Shown: one piece after another, positions 47,004 to 54,903 of the stretch
Numbering within the stretch: the first letter of the stretch is position 1
Layout of the letters: each line of letters starts with the position of its first letter
NCBI RefSeq assembly: GCF_011043735.1
Contig: NZ_JAAKGV010000001.1
Coordinates: forward strand, 434,001-498,000
Length of the DNA: 64,000 bases
Source: Methylobacterium sp. DB0501
GTDB lineage: Bacteria > Pseudomonadota > Alphaproteobacteria > Rhizobiales > Beijerinckiaceae
Direction of reading: 5' to 3'
Position numbers and translations under genes: made by a program
The notes under the pieces: generated by a model
What the model was told of the DNA's origin: nothing
Database searches by the model: none
Seen by the model: only the letters and a program-made list of their open reading frames with translations

Positions 47004-47310
47004 CCGGCAGGAGGAGGGTGGCGGCGATGCCGCCATACCCGTCCGGATGCCCCATACAATTGAGAGGACCGCGCCTCGGCCTTCGAGAGGGCGATCGGCC
47101 CACAGTCGGGCCGGCCCGGCAATGGCGGCGGCCGACTATTTTCCGGCGGCGCGTGCCGCGCCTTTCCATCGCGAGGCAAAATAGCCAGCCTTCGCCATCC
47201 TCCGCTGACGCTCCGGCCCTGCGCTGCGCTCCGGGTGCAGGGCCGGCCCGCCGGTGGGCTTCGTCGCCATGAAGGCCGCGACGGTCGCGGTCCTAACGAC
47301 GGAGCATCCC
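47004..47310. other. Intergenic stretch
   Basis: These 307 bases between the Toprim and DUF2493 genes show no supported frame. The sequence is rich in GGCCGG-type inverted repeats (around 47,085-47,150 and 47,210-47,250) and could be a leader, but no single hairpin stands out. Confidence 0.45.
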
Positions 47311-48234
47311 ATGGACGACCACGACGACTTCGAACCCCACCACGAATCCTCACCCACCGACCATGTTCTCAACGAATTGCAGCTCCACGGCTACCGGCCC
47401 TTCGCCGATGAACCGGACCAGCGGCTTCTTCCGGACGGCAACGCGGTCGCGGGCGCCGTCGCCGACATCTTCGACGCGCTGATCGTCACGCTGGAAGACA
47501 CACGCCTCGAACCCGATCTCGACGATCTCCTCTGGTCGACCGTCAACGTTTTCCATCGCGCCACCGAACGGATCGCACGCGAGCTCGACGATAACGAGCA
47601 GGCTCAAAAGCGCTCGCAGCGGGAACAGGACGGCAGCGAGGTGAAGTCGGTCGAACTCGAGCGCCAGATCGCCGAGGGCAAAACGCTCATCGAGCGCCAG
47701 GCCGCCTTCGAGCTGATGCGCGACCAGGCCGCCGAACACTACGAACGGCACGTCGGCAAGCCCTGGCTTCCGCGCAGCGGATCGAAGGTCAACCATCGCA
47801 ATCTCACCTCGGCGATGATCGACAGCCGCGACTTCCTGATGGCGAAAAAGCGTGCCGATCAGGAGGTCCTTCTTCCTCCCGGCCCGAAGATCGTCCTCAC
47901 CGGCGGGCTCGACTTCAACGATCACCGGCTCATCTGGGCCAAGCTCGACCAGGTGCTTGAGAAGCACTCCGACATGGTGCTGGTACACGGCAAGTCGCCA
48001 AAGGGCGCTGAGAAGATCGCCTCGCTCTGGGCGAAGAACCGCAACGTCCCACAGATCGGCTTCGCGCCCGACTGGACGAAGCACGGCCGCGCAGCGCCAT
48101 TCAAGCGCAACGACGAGATGCTGGAGATCGTGCCGAAGGGCGTGATGCACTTCCCGGGCACGGGCATCAACGACAACCTGGCCGACAAGGCGAAGAAGCT
48201 CGGAATCCCGGTCTGGAAGTTCGGCGGCGCGTGA
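47311..48234 (+). CDS. DUF2493 (SLOG/YspA-related) protein
   Basis: The product has 307 residues from ATG 47311 (GGAGCATCCC upstream). The first 190 residues are helical and charged. The C-terminal domain is a DUF2493 Rossmann-like fold: IVLTGGLDFNDHRLIWAKLDQVLEKH, LVHGKSPKGAEKIASLWA, DWTKHGRAAPFKRND, and PGTGINDNLADKAKKLGIPVW. It belongs to the SLOG superfamily, whose members bind or cut nucleotide-derived ligands and appear in conflict systems. DUF2493 genes are regular companions of ICE entry genes. The true activity is unknown. Confidence 0.85.
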   Translation: MDDHDDFEPHHESSPTDHVLNELQLHGYRPFADEPDQRLLPDGNAVAGAVADIFDALIVTLEDTRLEPDLDDLLWSTVNVFHRATERIARELDDNEQAQKRSQREQDGSEVKSVELERQIAEGKTLIERQAAFELMRDQAAEHYERHVGKPWLPRSGSKVNHRNLTSAMIDSRDFLMAKKRADQEVLLPPGPKIVLTGGLDFNDHRLIWAKLDQVLEKHSDMVLVHGKSPKGAEKIASLWAKNRNVPQIGFAPDWTKHGRAAPFKRNDEMLEIVPKGVMHFPGTGINDNLADKAKKLGIPVWKFGGA

Positions 48235-48277
48235 GCGCCGTCAGACTTCGCAATACTTGCCGATCACGAGTATTGTT

Positions 48278-48887
48278 ATGCGGCCGAATATCACGAAGGA
48301 AAAGCCTCTGAAGCTCGACCTGGATCTTCCGCCGCGCACCGAACCGCTCATCATTCCCTGGCCGTCGCCGGGAATGCCCGGCGGGTTCCTTCAGTTCGAC
48401 GATCCGCAGACATGGCGGAAATTCATCGTCGGGCTCAGCATCGACGAGCGCATTCCGGACATCGTGCGCGCGAAGTTCGCGCGCGCGCAGATACTCTACC
48501 TCCTGGGATGGGTCGACCGCGACGTGCGAAAGCCGGCGAACTTGCGGCGCTGATCGCCCTCGCACTCGCCACGATGGACCGGTACGGCGGCCAGATCCCG
48601 AAGAATGGCCGCACCTTCGCGACGCTGCTGAAGCACGTGGTGGATTCCGACGGCCTGACCGACACGCACATTCCGATGATCGTCCGCACCGGGGGCACCG
48701 CGATCGGGTTCGTCACCGGCGAGGCGAAGCCCAGCCTGAGCCAGCGGCGCAACGGCATGGCCCATGGCGATCAATTCGACGGCTGCCGGTCGGCGGACTG
48801 CTCGAGCTGGTGCGCGACCTGATCAACTATGCCTACCGCGATATTGGCGACGCCCCGGCATGGCGAATGCAAGTGCTGCCCGACTGA
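48278..48887 (+). pseudogene. Hypothetical ICE gene broken by two frameshifts
   Basis: Three successive plus-strand frames join into one plausible protein of about 200 residues. Frame one reads MRPNITKEKPLKLDLDLPP...LYLLGWVDRDVRK; then AGELAALIALALATMDRYGG...RNGMAHGDQFDG; then LPVGGLLELVRDLINYAYRDIGD to the stop at 48885-48887. Each change is -1, near 48,530 and near 48,785, equal to the loss of one base each. The HGDxFDG and L-DLI-YAYR pieces suggest a helical protein of unknown family. It is probably inactive unless these are sequencing errors. Confidence 0.6.
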
Positions 48888-49105
48888 CGGGACAGGACCG
48901 GCTCCCGACGCCGAGCACCACACCCGCTTTTATGCGCTGATCCTTGGTCAGACTGGTCGCTTGGCGCCATCAACCCGTAAAGGGTCGGCTATGCGAGCAT
49001 GCCGCCGCTGCGGCTGCGCCTGCGCGGTGATTGCAGCGACCAGTCCGACACTTCGGGCGCCTGTCAGCGGGGGATGGTCCTCCGCTCGAAACAGGAGCCG
49101 GATCG

Positions 49106-49270
49106 ATGTCCCTCAAGCAAGCGAACGCCTTCGCCTTCAGCCTCGCCACCTCGCTGATGGCCGCTATCGTCATCTTCCAGGCCGGCGACGGCACCCATTC
49201 AGTCACGCTCGCCAGCGAATATGACGGCGACGCCGCAGCGATTGTCCATGAGATCGATCCTTTTGCCTGA
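49106..49270 (+). CDS. Small single-pass membrane protein
   Basis: The product has 54 residues from ATG 49106, with AGGAGCCGG upstream. A short basic start is followed by one hydrophobic segment (AFAFSLATSLMAAIVIFQ) and an acidic tail (EYDGDAAAIVHEIDPFA). No family is recognised. A good terminator hairpin follows, supporting a real transcription unit. Confidence 0.5.
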   Translation: MSLKQANAFAFSLATSLMAAIVIFQAGDGTHSVTLASEYDGDAAAIVHEIDPFA

Positions 49271-49292
49271 CCGGGGCAACCCCGTCCGCCGA

Positions 49293-49318
49293 AGCGGAAG
49301 TCCCCCGGGATTTCCGCT
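49293..49318 (+). terminator. Terminator-like hairpin
   Basis: AGCGGAAGTCC (49293-49303) pairs with GGATTTCCGCT (49308-49318), 11 base pairs including one G-T, with loop CCCG. It lies 22 bases after the small membrane protein gene. No T-run follows. Confidence 0.6.
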
Positions 49319-49408
49319 CCCGGCGCACTCGATCTTAAGCTATAGTGCGGTCGCGCCGTGGTGGTGGCAGGCGCAGCCGTCAGACCTTTTGGCACGGAGG
49401 CCACCACT

Positions 49409-49852
49409 ATGATCATCCTCGCAATACTCGCATCTGTCGCGGCCATAGGCGTGCTTTGCTGGCTGTTGTTCACGCTGGCCGTCTTTGCGCTGCCGGCCTT
49501 CGTCGGCTTCGCCGCAGGCGCCTGGGCCAACGGCACCGGCGCCGGCATTGCCGGCGCGATCCTCGTCGGCATGGTCGCCGCGGCCGTCACGTTCGCGGTC
49601 GGGCAGCTCCTCATCACCTTCGCAAGGCCGATGTGGCTGAAGCTCGGCGTCGCCATCGTATTCGTCGCACCCGCCGCCGTCGCGGGCTTCCACGCCACCC
49701 ATGGCATCGTGAAGCACCTGATGCCCTCGGACGTTTGGCAGATCACTTTCTCCGTCATCGGGGCCATCGCCGTTGGCATCACGGCCTTTGCCCGGGTCGC
49801 AGGAATGGCAAAGGCCAGCGGCCCCACCAGCCGAGACCTTGCGCGGGCCTGA
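49409..49852 (+). CDS. Integral membrane protein
   Basis: The product has 147 residues from ATG 49409, after CACGGAGGCC. About four or five hydrophobic segments are visible: IILAILASVAAIGVLCWLLF, LAVFALPAFVGFAAGAW, AGAILVGMVAAAVTFAVG, LGVAIVFVAPAAVAGF and a last one at 118-136. No signature residues are seen. Similar multi-pass proteins occur beside DUF736 genes in related ICEs; the role is unknown. Confidence 0.65.
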   Translation: MIILAILASVAAIGVLCWLLFTLAVFALPAFVGFAAGAWANGTGAGIAGAILVGMVAAAVTFAVGQLLITFARPMWLKLGVAIVFVAPAAVAGFHATHGIVKHLMPSDVWQITFSVIGAIAVGITAFARVAGMAKASGPTSRDLARA

Positions 49853-50415
49853 CGTCACCCATGCCTCATGGTGCGGACCAGGGCGACGATCGGGGCAGGC
49901 GTCCCCGTCAGGAGAGTGGGCGGTTGCGGGGCTTGGAAAGCGGATCGTCGTTCGGCCCTGAGAGCGACCCACGGCGTGCGCTGGCGAAGCGTCAGCCGTC
50001 GTAGCGGAAACCGAGATTCGTTGATGCGGGGACTTCCGCCGGAGGCAGGCCGGGTCAGGATGCCGTGATCGGCCCGGACAGAGGACGACAGCTCGCCGGT
50101 GAGGTTCGCGGCGATGTCATCTTGGCGGCAGCGGCGGGGCGCCATCTCTCCCTTTCTGCCCGTCACGCGACCGCTCCAAACGGCCTCTCTCATGGCCTGA
50201 TCTGGCCGAAGGCCGGCTTCGCCTCGATCGCCTATGACGCAACAGCCGCGTCAAACTTTCTTCCCCTGCCGGCTGCGCCGTCATTCCTCGCGAGACAAGA
50301 AAGCCCTCCTTAGCTGTCAAGCCCCTTCGGGGTGCGCCGTCGATCGCCTCCGGCCAACCGATCGCCATCGAGGCCGCAATGGTGCGGGCTCGGGAACGGA
50401 AAACGGAGACTTACA
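49853..50415. other. Long non-coding stretch before the DUF736 gene
   Basis: No frame with a plausible start and domain is seen in these 563 bases on either strand. CTTTCTT (50256-50262) and AAGAAAG (50297-50303) are inverted repeats. CCCCTTCGGGG at about 50,321 forms a small hairpin about 95 bases before the DUF736 start. The region may hold promoter and leader elements of the following gene. Confidence 0.5.
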
Positions 50416-50742
50416 ATGGCGACCATCGGCACCTTCAAGAAGACCGGCTCGAACGAGTTCACCGGCGAAATCGTTACCCTCAGCGTCCAGGCCAAGAACG
50501 TCCGCATCGTCCCGGACCAGCGCGCCACCGGCGAGAACGCCCCCAGCCACCGGGTCCTGGTCGGCCGCGCCGAGATCGGCGCCGCCTGGTCCAAGCGCTC
50601 CAACGAGGGCCGCGACTACCTGGGCCTCAAGCTGGACGATCCGAGCTTCAACGCCCCGATCTACGCCAACCTTTTCGACGACGAGGACAGCGACACCTTC
50701 TCGCTGATCTGGTCCCGCCCCAACGGGCGCCGGGGGGACTGA
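50416..50742 (+). CDS. DUF736 protein, copy A
   Basis: The product has 108 residues. It fits DUF736: MATIGTFKKTGSNEFTGEIVTLSVQAKNVRIVP at the start and RAEIGAAWSKRSNEGRDYLGLKLDDPSFNAPIYANLF at the end. The family is a hallmark of Rhizobiales ICEs and plasmids; the fold is small and beta-rich and the function is unknown. A second copy lies at 56,010. A strong terminator follows within 11 bases. Confidence 0.92.
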   Translation: MATIGTFKKTGSNEFTGEIVTLSVQAKNVRIVPDQRATGENAPSHRVLVGRAEIGAAWSKRSNEGRDYLGLKLDDPSFNAPIYANLFDDEDSDTFSLIWSRPNGRRGD

Positions 50743-50752
50743 CGCCCGGCGC

Positions 50753-50780
50753 AAGGCCCCGGCCGAAAGGCCGGGGCCTT
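50753..50780 (+). terminator. Strong hairpin terminator after DUF736 copy A
   Basis: AAGGCCCCGGCC (50753-50764) pairs perfectly with GGCCGGGGCCTT (50769-50780) around a GAAA tetraloop, a 12-bp stem. It works symmetrically and lacks only a long T-run. Confidence 0.8.
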
Positions 50781-50868
50781 CGGCGTCCAGGGCGACCGAA
50801 TCAGTCACCGCGAAAGCGCCTCCCTGGCAGGCCCGAGAGCGCGATTCAGGTGGAAATATCGCTATGAA

Positions 50869-50885
50869 GCGACTATTATAGTCGT
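50869..50885. promoter_or_regulatory. Palindromic operator, copy 3
   Basis: GCGACTAT-T-ATAGTCGT, with a perfect 7+1+7 core, is identical to copy 2 and lies 43 bases before the XRE regulator gene. A repressor that controls its own gene from this position is the simplest explanation. Confidence 0.75.
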
Positions 50886-50927
50886 AGTTCTGGCGTGCGC
50901 GTAGGTCCGAGTGGGAGGTGATCATGC

Positions 50928-51170
50928 ATGATCACCGCCCGACAATCGCGGGCCGCACGCGCTTTGCTGGGTTGGACACAGGAGACGCTCGCGGACAAGG
51001 CCCGTGTATCCCTCACCGCACTCAAGCGACTGGAATCCGAGAGCAATCTCGGGATCTACGAAAGCACGCGCGACGAGGTGAGACGGGCCTTGGAACGAGA
51101 CGGGATCGTCTTCTTGAGCTCCGACCAAGGCGTAGGGGTCATGCTTGTCGATCACCAGGTTCGACGCTGA
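50928..51170 (+). CDS. XRE-type helix-turn-helix regulator
   Basis: The product has 80 residues from ATG 50928, with GGGAGGTGATC upstream. It is essentially one lambda-repressor-like domain: MITARQSRAARALLGWTQETLADKARVSLTALKRLESE (helices 1-4), followed by a short beta-rich tail (GIVFLSSDQGVGVMLVD). The small size suggests a simple dimeric regulator with no sensor. Because operator copy 3 lies directly in its promoter region, it is the best candidate to bind all three palindromes. Confidence 0.88.
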   Translation: MITARQSRAARALLGWTQETLADKARVSLTALKRLESESNLGIYESTRDEVRRALERDGIVFLSSDQGVGVMLVDHQVRR

Positions 51171-51290
51171 ATATTGGCATATCGCCCCCGTGACGCGATT
51201 GTCCGGCGACACGGCTTGCATTCGTAACGGCGTCAGATCATCGTTAACAAATCCCTCCACAGTGGATATTTCGGACAGCAGGGGGATGCG

Positions 51291-51557
51291 GTGACGACGC
51301 ACGACTTCAAGGATGAAGCACCAACGGGATCGGCTCTCACGCCGTACGACCGGGCGCATATGGCCTTGTACCTGCGCCTGATCGATTCATGGCGCGACGG
51401 AGCCGACTGGAGAGAAGCCACTCGCACGTTGTTCGGCCTCGATCCTGACGCTGATCCGGAGCGTTGCCGTCGCGTTCATGCGACACACCTCGCACGGGCG
51501 CGCTGGATGTCCGAGCACGGCTACCGCGAAGTCGCGAGAGAGAGCCTTGCCCGTTAG
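51291..51557 (+). CDS. DUF2285-like small ICE protein
   Basis: The product has 88 residues from GTG 51291. The pattern LTPYDRAHMALYLRLIDSWRDGADWREATRTLFGLDPDADPERCRRVHATHLARARWMSEHGYRE matches small helical proteins that are regular neighbours of DUF6499/DUF2285 regulators and RepA in Rhizobiales ICEs. The family name is from memory. It may be a DNA-binding or accessory regulator. Confidence 0.65.
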   Translation: MTTHDFKDEAPTGSALTPYDRAHMALYLRLIDSWRDGADWREATRTLFGLDPDADPERCRRVHATHLARARWMSEHGYREVARESLAR

Positions 51558-51673
51558 CGCCCGCGATGCCTCGGGAGCAACACCTGTTGCTTCAACCTGG
51601 ACTTCCGCGCAACGCAACTCACGGTAATCATTGTCAGTCCGAACTCGATCGGAAGACGATGAGGAGCAAAGCT

Positions 51674-52448
51674 GTGACGCCGGATCCCTCTCAGTGGCGA
51701 GCCTCGGCAAATTATGATCACGTCGATAGACTGAGCGCTTCTGATCTTGCTTGGGAGTGGCTTCGGCGCAATGACGCCTACGACCGTGACTTCACGGCGC
51801 TCCTCCATCGAGACCTCTCTCCCGAACAAGATCTAGAAGACTTCCGACTCCGTTGGGGGTTGCGATTTCCCCGTCGATCCGCTGGATCCGCCGCCGGCCG
51901 CTGCCGTGCTCTGGTCGCCTACGGACGATACCAGCACTGTTATTCTCGACACGGCGCCGGACCTTCTCGCGACGACGACGAGCACAGCGGCGATATTACC
52001 GCCGCCGCTTGCATCTGATGCAGTCGGCGCAGATTTCAGAGTACATGACGCTGGCGCCCCATCGCTCCAGCTCATCCAGATCGGCGATGCGGCGACGATC
52101 ACACCGCTGGTTGCGGTCATCCCGCTCGACATCACCGGCTTCGACCGTCTGGAGTCGGTTGAACGCCTGCTCGCGACGCTTCATCATCGCGCCGTGCCGC
52201 CAGACACGCGATTGACAGCCCAGCAACGTGCGAGAGCTCGCAGAATGCTCCAGGCATTCGACGGATTCCGCTATGGCGCCACGCAACAGTCGATCGCGAA
52301 GGTGATCTTCGATATCGACGATGTCAGCCGCGACGAATGGCAAGCCTCGTCGCGCCGACATGCAATCATGTCTCTGCTACGCGAAGCTAGACGCATGATC
52401 GAGGGTGGTTACCGTAAACTTCTCCGGCATCGCCGCCGCCGCGACTAA
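51674..52448 (+). pseudogene. DUF6499/DUF2285 regulator with a single-base insertion
   Basis: The first frame, starting at GTG 51674 (or ATG 51659), gives YDHVDRLSASDLAWEWLRRNDAYDRDF...RWGLRFP, a DUF6499 domain. After the C4 run at 51869-51872 the homologous reading continues in the +1 frame: VDPLDPPPAAAVLWSPTDD, and then the DUF2285 helix-turn-helix end (RARRMLQAFDGFRYGATQQSIAKVIF...GGYRKLLRHRRRRD). Removing one C restores a continuous protein of about 257 residues. Such regulators (MsiR-like in ICEs) activate excision or transfer genes. Loss would silence them, unless slippage occurs. Confidence 0.75.
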
Positions 52449-52626
52449 CCGGCGTCAGCCCGCTATGCGGCGCGCCGCAGACCGCCGGCCTCGGACGATG
52501 CGATCACGGTGTGGGAATTAGGCTCCCCCCAACTCTCCACGACAACTGACCGGCCTTCTTTCGCCACCGTACCCGCAAGCCGCCGCTCATCCGTAGCGGC
52601 CGCCGCGAGAGCACGGAGGTTCGATC

Positions 52627-52905
52627 ATGGGCGAGGAAGCCGCCAATCTACCGCCACGATACCTGCGGACCGAGGAAGCAGCGCGCTTCTTGGGCCTATC
52701 GGAGCGCACCCTTGAAAAGCACCGTACGTATGGCACTGGTCCAACCTATCGCAAGTTGGGTGGCCGCGTCGTTTATTCCATAAACGACCTTCAAGCCTGG
52801 GCAGATCGCGGTCTCGTCACCTCGACCTCCGATCCGAGCGGAAACGTTCCACCCGCCAAGCCCCAGAAGGCCGCGTCGCTCGCCGTAGGCCGCACACTGC
52901 GCTGA
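52627..52905 (+). CDS. Helix-turn-helix (AlpA/excisionase-like) protein
   Basis: The product has 92 residues from ATG 52627 (CGGAGG upstream). Residues 12-60 match MerR/AlpA-type winged helices: PRYLRTEEAARFLGLSERTLEKHRTYGTGPTYRKLGGRVVYSINDLQAWAD. Such proteins often serve as excisionases or activators of integrase genes. It ends 9 bases before repA, so it may instead regulate replication of the element. Confidence 0.85.
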   Translation: MGEEAANLPPRYLRTEEAARFLGLSERTLEKHRTYGTGPTYRKLGGRVVYSINDLQAWADRGLVTSTSDPSGNVPPAKPQKAASLAVGRTLR

Positions 52906-52914
52906 GACGGTCGC

Positions 52915-53805
52915 ATGTCGCCCCGTCATCAGCATCACAGCGGCGAGCGCGCGCAACTCGATCTGTTCCGGGCGCTGCCGGGCGATCTCGCGCCCCGCGA
53001 CGCGCAGGATCTCATGGCCTATCCGTTCTTTTCGCTCGCCAAGTCGAAGCGCTTGGCGCCGATCGACTTCAAGGCGGGATCGGTCAAAATTCGTGTCGAG
53101 GCTGTCGCCGAGCACGGCATGGCGACAATCTGGGATGCCGACGTCCTGATCTGGGCCGCCTCGCAGATCGTCGAGGCGCGGGACGTCGGCTTGCAGCCGT
53201 CACGCCTCATGGCGACCACTCCCTACGAAATCCTCAACTTCATCGGCCGCGGCGTGTCGCTGCGCGACTACGACCGCCTCAAGGCTGCGCTCGACCGACT
53301 TCAGTCGACGACGGTAGCGACCTCGATCCGCCAGCCGACCGAGCGGCGGATGCACCGCTTCTCCTGGATCAACGAATGGAAGGAGCGCGCCGACCATCGC
53401 GGCCGGCCGCTCGGCCTCGAGCTGATCGTGCCCGATTGGTTCTACGCCGCCGTCCTCGACGACGCGCTCGTGCTGACGATCGACCGCAATTATTTCGGTC
53501 TGACGGGAGGCCTGGAGCGCTGGCTGTACCGCCTCGTGCGCAAGCACGGCGGCAAGCAGGAGTTCGGCTGGAGCTTCGATTTCCCGCATCTCCACGCCAA
53601 GTCGGGCAGCCTCTCGCCACTCAAGCACTTCGCCTACGACCTTCGCGACATCGTCCGCCGCCAACCGCTGCCAGGCTACCGCCTGACCATCGAGCAATGC
53701 CTCGGCGGGCCGGAAATCCTCTCCTTCGTGCCGACCGATCCGGATGCCCTCGGCATCCCGCGTCGTCGTCGCCGGACCAAACCTCACCCTGGGGATAAGC
53801 TGTGA
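52915..53805 (+). CDS. repA: Replication initiator protein A
   Basis: The product has 296 residues. It matches the RPA family of alphaproteobacterial plasmid and ICE initiators: AQLDLFRALPGDLAPRDAQDLMAYPFFSLAKSKR, ILNFIGRGVSLRDYDRLKAALDRLQSTTVATSIRQ, and GGLERWLYRLVRKHGGKQEFGWSF. Three iterons begin 6 bases after its stop. RepA should bind them to start replication of the excised circle, helping the element persist before reintegration. No frame damage is seen. Confidence 0.92.
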   Translation: MSPRHQHHSGERAQLDLFRALPGDLAPRDAQDLMAYPFFSLAKSKRLAPIDFKAGSVKIRVEAVAEHGMATIWDADVLIWAASQIVEARDVGLQPSRLMATTPYEILNFIGRGVSLRDYDRLKAALDRLQSTTVATSIRQPTERRMHRFSWINEWKERADHRGRPLGLELIVPDWFYAAVLDDALVLTIDRNYFGLTGGLERWLYRLVRKHGGKQEFGWSFDFPHLHAKSGSLSPLKHFAYDLRDIVRRQPLPGYRLTIEQCLGGPEILSFVPTDPDALGIPRRRRRTKPHPGDKL

Positions 53806-53810
53806 ATCGC

Positions 53811-53880
53811 CTCGTGCTATCAGGGACCGGCACTCTCGTGCCATCGGGGACCGGACTCTCGTGCTATCGGGGACCGGAAT
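53811..53880 (+). repeat. Three iterons, putative vegetative origin
   Basis: The repeats start at 53811, 53835 and 53858 (spacing 24 and 23). Each contains CTCGTGCYATCRGGGACCGG with at most two differences. One helical turn-pair spacing, location directly after repA, and AT-richer sequence following (53,925-53,960) fit an iteron-type oriV. Confidence 0.88.
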
Positions 53881-53935
53881 CGCCGAATCCTCGCGCTGAA
53901 TCAGCAGCTTGCGAGCCCCGTAACTTATCTAACCT

Positions 53936-53952
53936 AGATTCCTACGGAATCT
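53936..53952. promoter_or_regulatory. Palindrome between the origin and parA
   Basis: AGATTCC-TAC-GGAATCT is a perfect 7+3+7 palindrome 62 bases before parA. It could be a ParA or RepA operator, a partition site, or a weak terminator of repA (TTTC follows). Confidence 0.5.
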
Positions 53953-54013
53953 TTCTAACGCGACCGCGCTTTTCGGCCGCTGTGGACGAGTCCCCGATCG
54001 CCGGGAGACCGTC

Positions 54014-54652
54014 ATGATCGTCGCGTTGCTCAACCAGAAAGGCGGGGTCGGAAAAACCACGCTCGCCCTCCACCTGGCTGGTGAATGGGCTCGCCGTGGA
54101 CAGCGTGTCACGCTGATAGACGCCGACCCCCAGGGTTCGGCGCTCGACTGGTCGCAGCAGCGCAGCCGGGAGGGGCTGGAGCGGCTGTTCGGTGTCGTGG
54201 GCCTGGCCCGCGACACGCTCCACCGTGAAGCGCCGGAGTTGGCCCGCGACGCCGACCACGTCGTCATCGACGGTCCACCGCGCGTTGCCGGGTTGATGCG
54301 CTCGGCGCTGCTCGCGGCCGACCTCGTGCTGATCCCGGTGCAGCCGTCGCCGCTCGACGGCTGGGCCTCCGCCGAAATGCTCGCGCTGCTCGGCGAGGCG
54401 CGCATATATCGGCCGCAGCTCGCCGCCCGCTTCGTGCTGAACCGCTGCGCGGCCCGCACGGTGCTGGCACGTGAGACCGCCGAGACTCTCGCGGAACACG
54501 ACCCGCCCTTACTCTCGACCACGATCGGCCAACGCATCGTCTTCGCCGACGTCGTGCAGACCGGCCGGCTCGCCGCCGAGCAGGACGAGGATTGTCCTGG
54601 CGCGCGCGAGATCGCCGCGCTCGCGGCGGAAGTCGCGAGGATCGGCGCATGA
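54014..54652 (+). CDS. parA: ParA-family partition ATPase
   Basis: The product has 212 residues, the short plasmid type without an N-terminal DNA-binding domain. The deviant Walker A is KGGVGKTT (9-16). LIDADPQGSALDW and VVIDGPPR are the A' and B motifs. It binds ATP and DNA and distributes the excised element to daughter cells. The next gene overlaps its stop (ATGA) and probably encodes the small partner. Confidence 0.95.
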   Translation: MIVALLNQKGGVGKTTLALHLAGEWARRGQRVTLIDADPQGSALDWSQQRSREGLERLFGVVGLARDTLHREAPELARDADHVVIDGPPRVAGLMRSALLAADLVLIPVQPSPLDGWASAEMLALLGEARIYRPQLAARFVLNRCAARTVLARETAETLAEHDPPLLSTTIGQRIVFADVVQTGRLAAEQDEDCPGAREIAALAAEVARIGA

Positions 54653-54903
54653 GCGAACGGTCCCCAAAGCGCAGCTTTGCAGCGCGTCCCGCCGATCCCG
54701 AAAGCTGGATCAAGGCGCCCGATCGCCACGCCGCCCGCGGTCAGCCCGCCGAGGACTACTCGGCCCGGCTGACGATAGACGTCACCGCCGACATGCGCGG
54801 CCGCATCAAGATTGCCGCCTTTCAGCGCGGCCAGACCGTCGCCGACATGCTGCGCGCGCTGTTCGAGCGCGAATTCCCACCCCCGTCAGGAGAAGGACAA
54901 TGA
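54649..54903 (+). CDS. Small partition partner, ribbon-helix-helix-like
   Basis: The product has 84 residues, overlapping parA by ATGA. A disordered basic N terminus is followed by YSARLTIDVTADMRGRIKIAAFQRGQTVADMLRALFEREFP, a strand plus two helices in the ribbon-helix-helix pattern seen in ParG-type centromere-binding proteins. It probably binds the partition site and stimulates ParA. The next gene again overlaps by ATGA. Confidence 0.75.
   Translation: MSERSPKRSFAARPADPESWIKAPDRHAARGQPAEDYSARLTIDVTADMRGRIKIAAFQRGQTVADMLRALFEREFPPPSGEGQ

Noticed and set aside
47018..47272. Short frames between the Toprim and DUF2493 genes
   Set aside because: No start signal and low-complexity translations on both strands.
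53811..53880. Short spaced repeats that could suggest a CRISPR array
   Set aside because: The three repeats are almost directly joined without unique spacers and follow repA; they are iterons.
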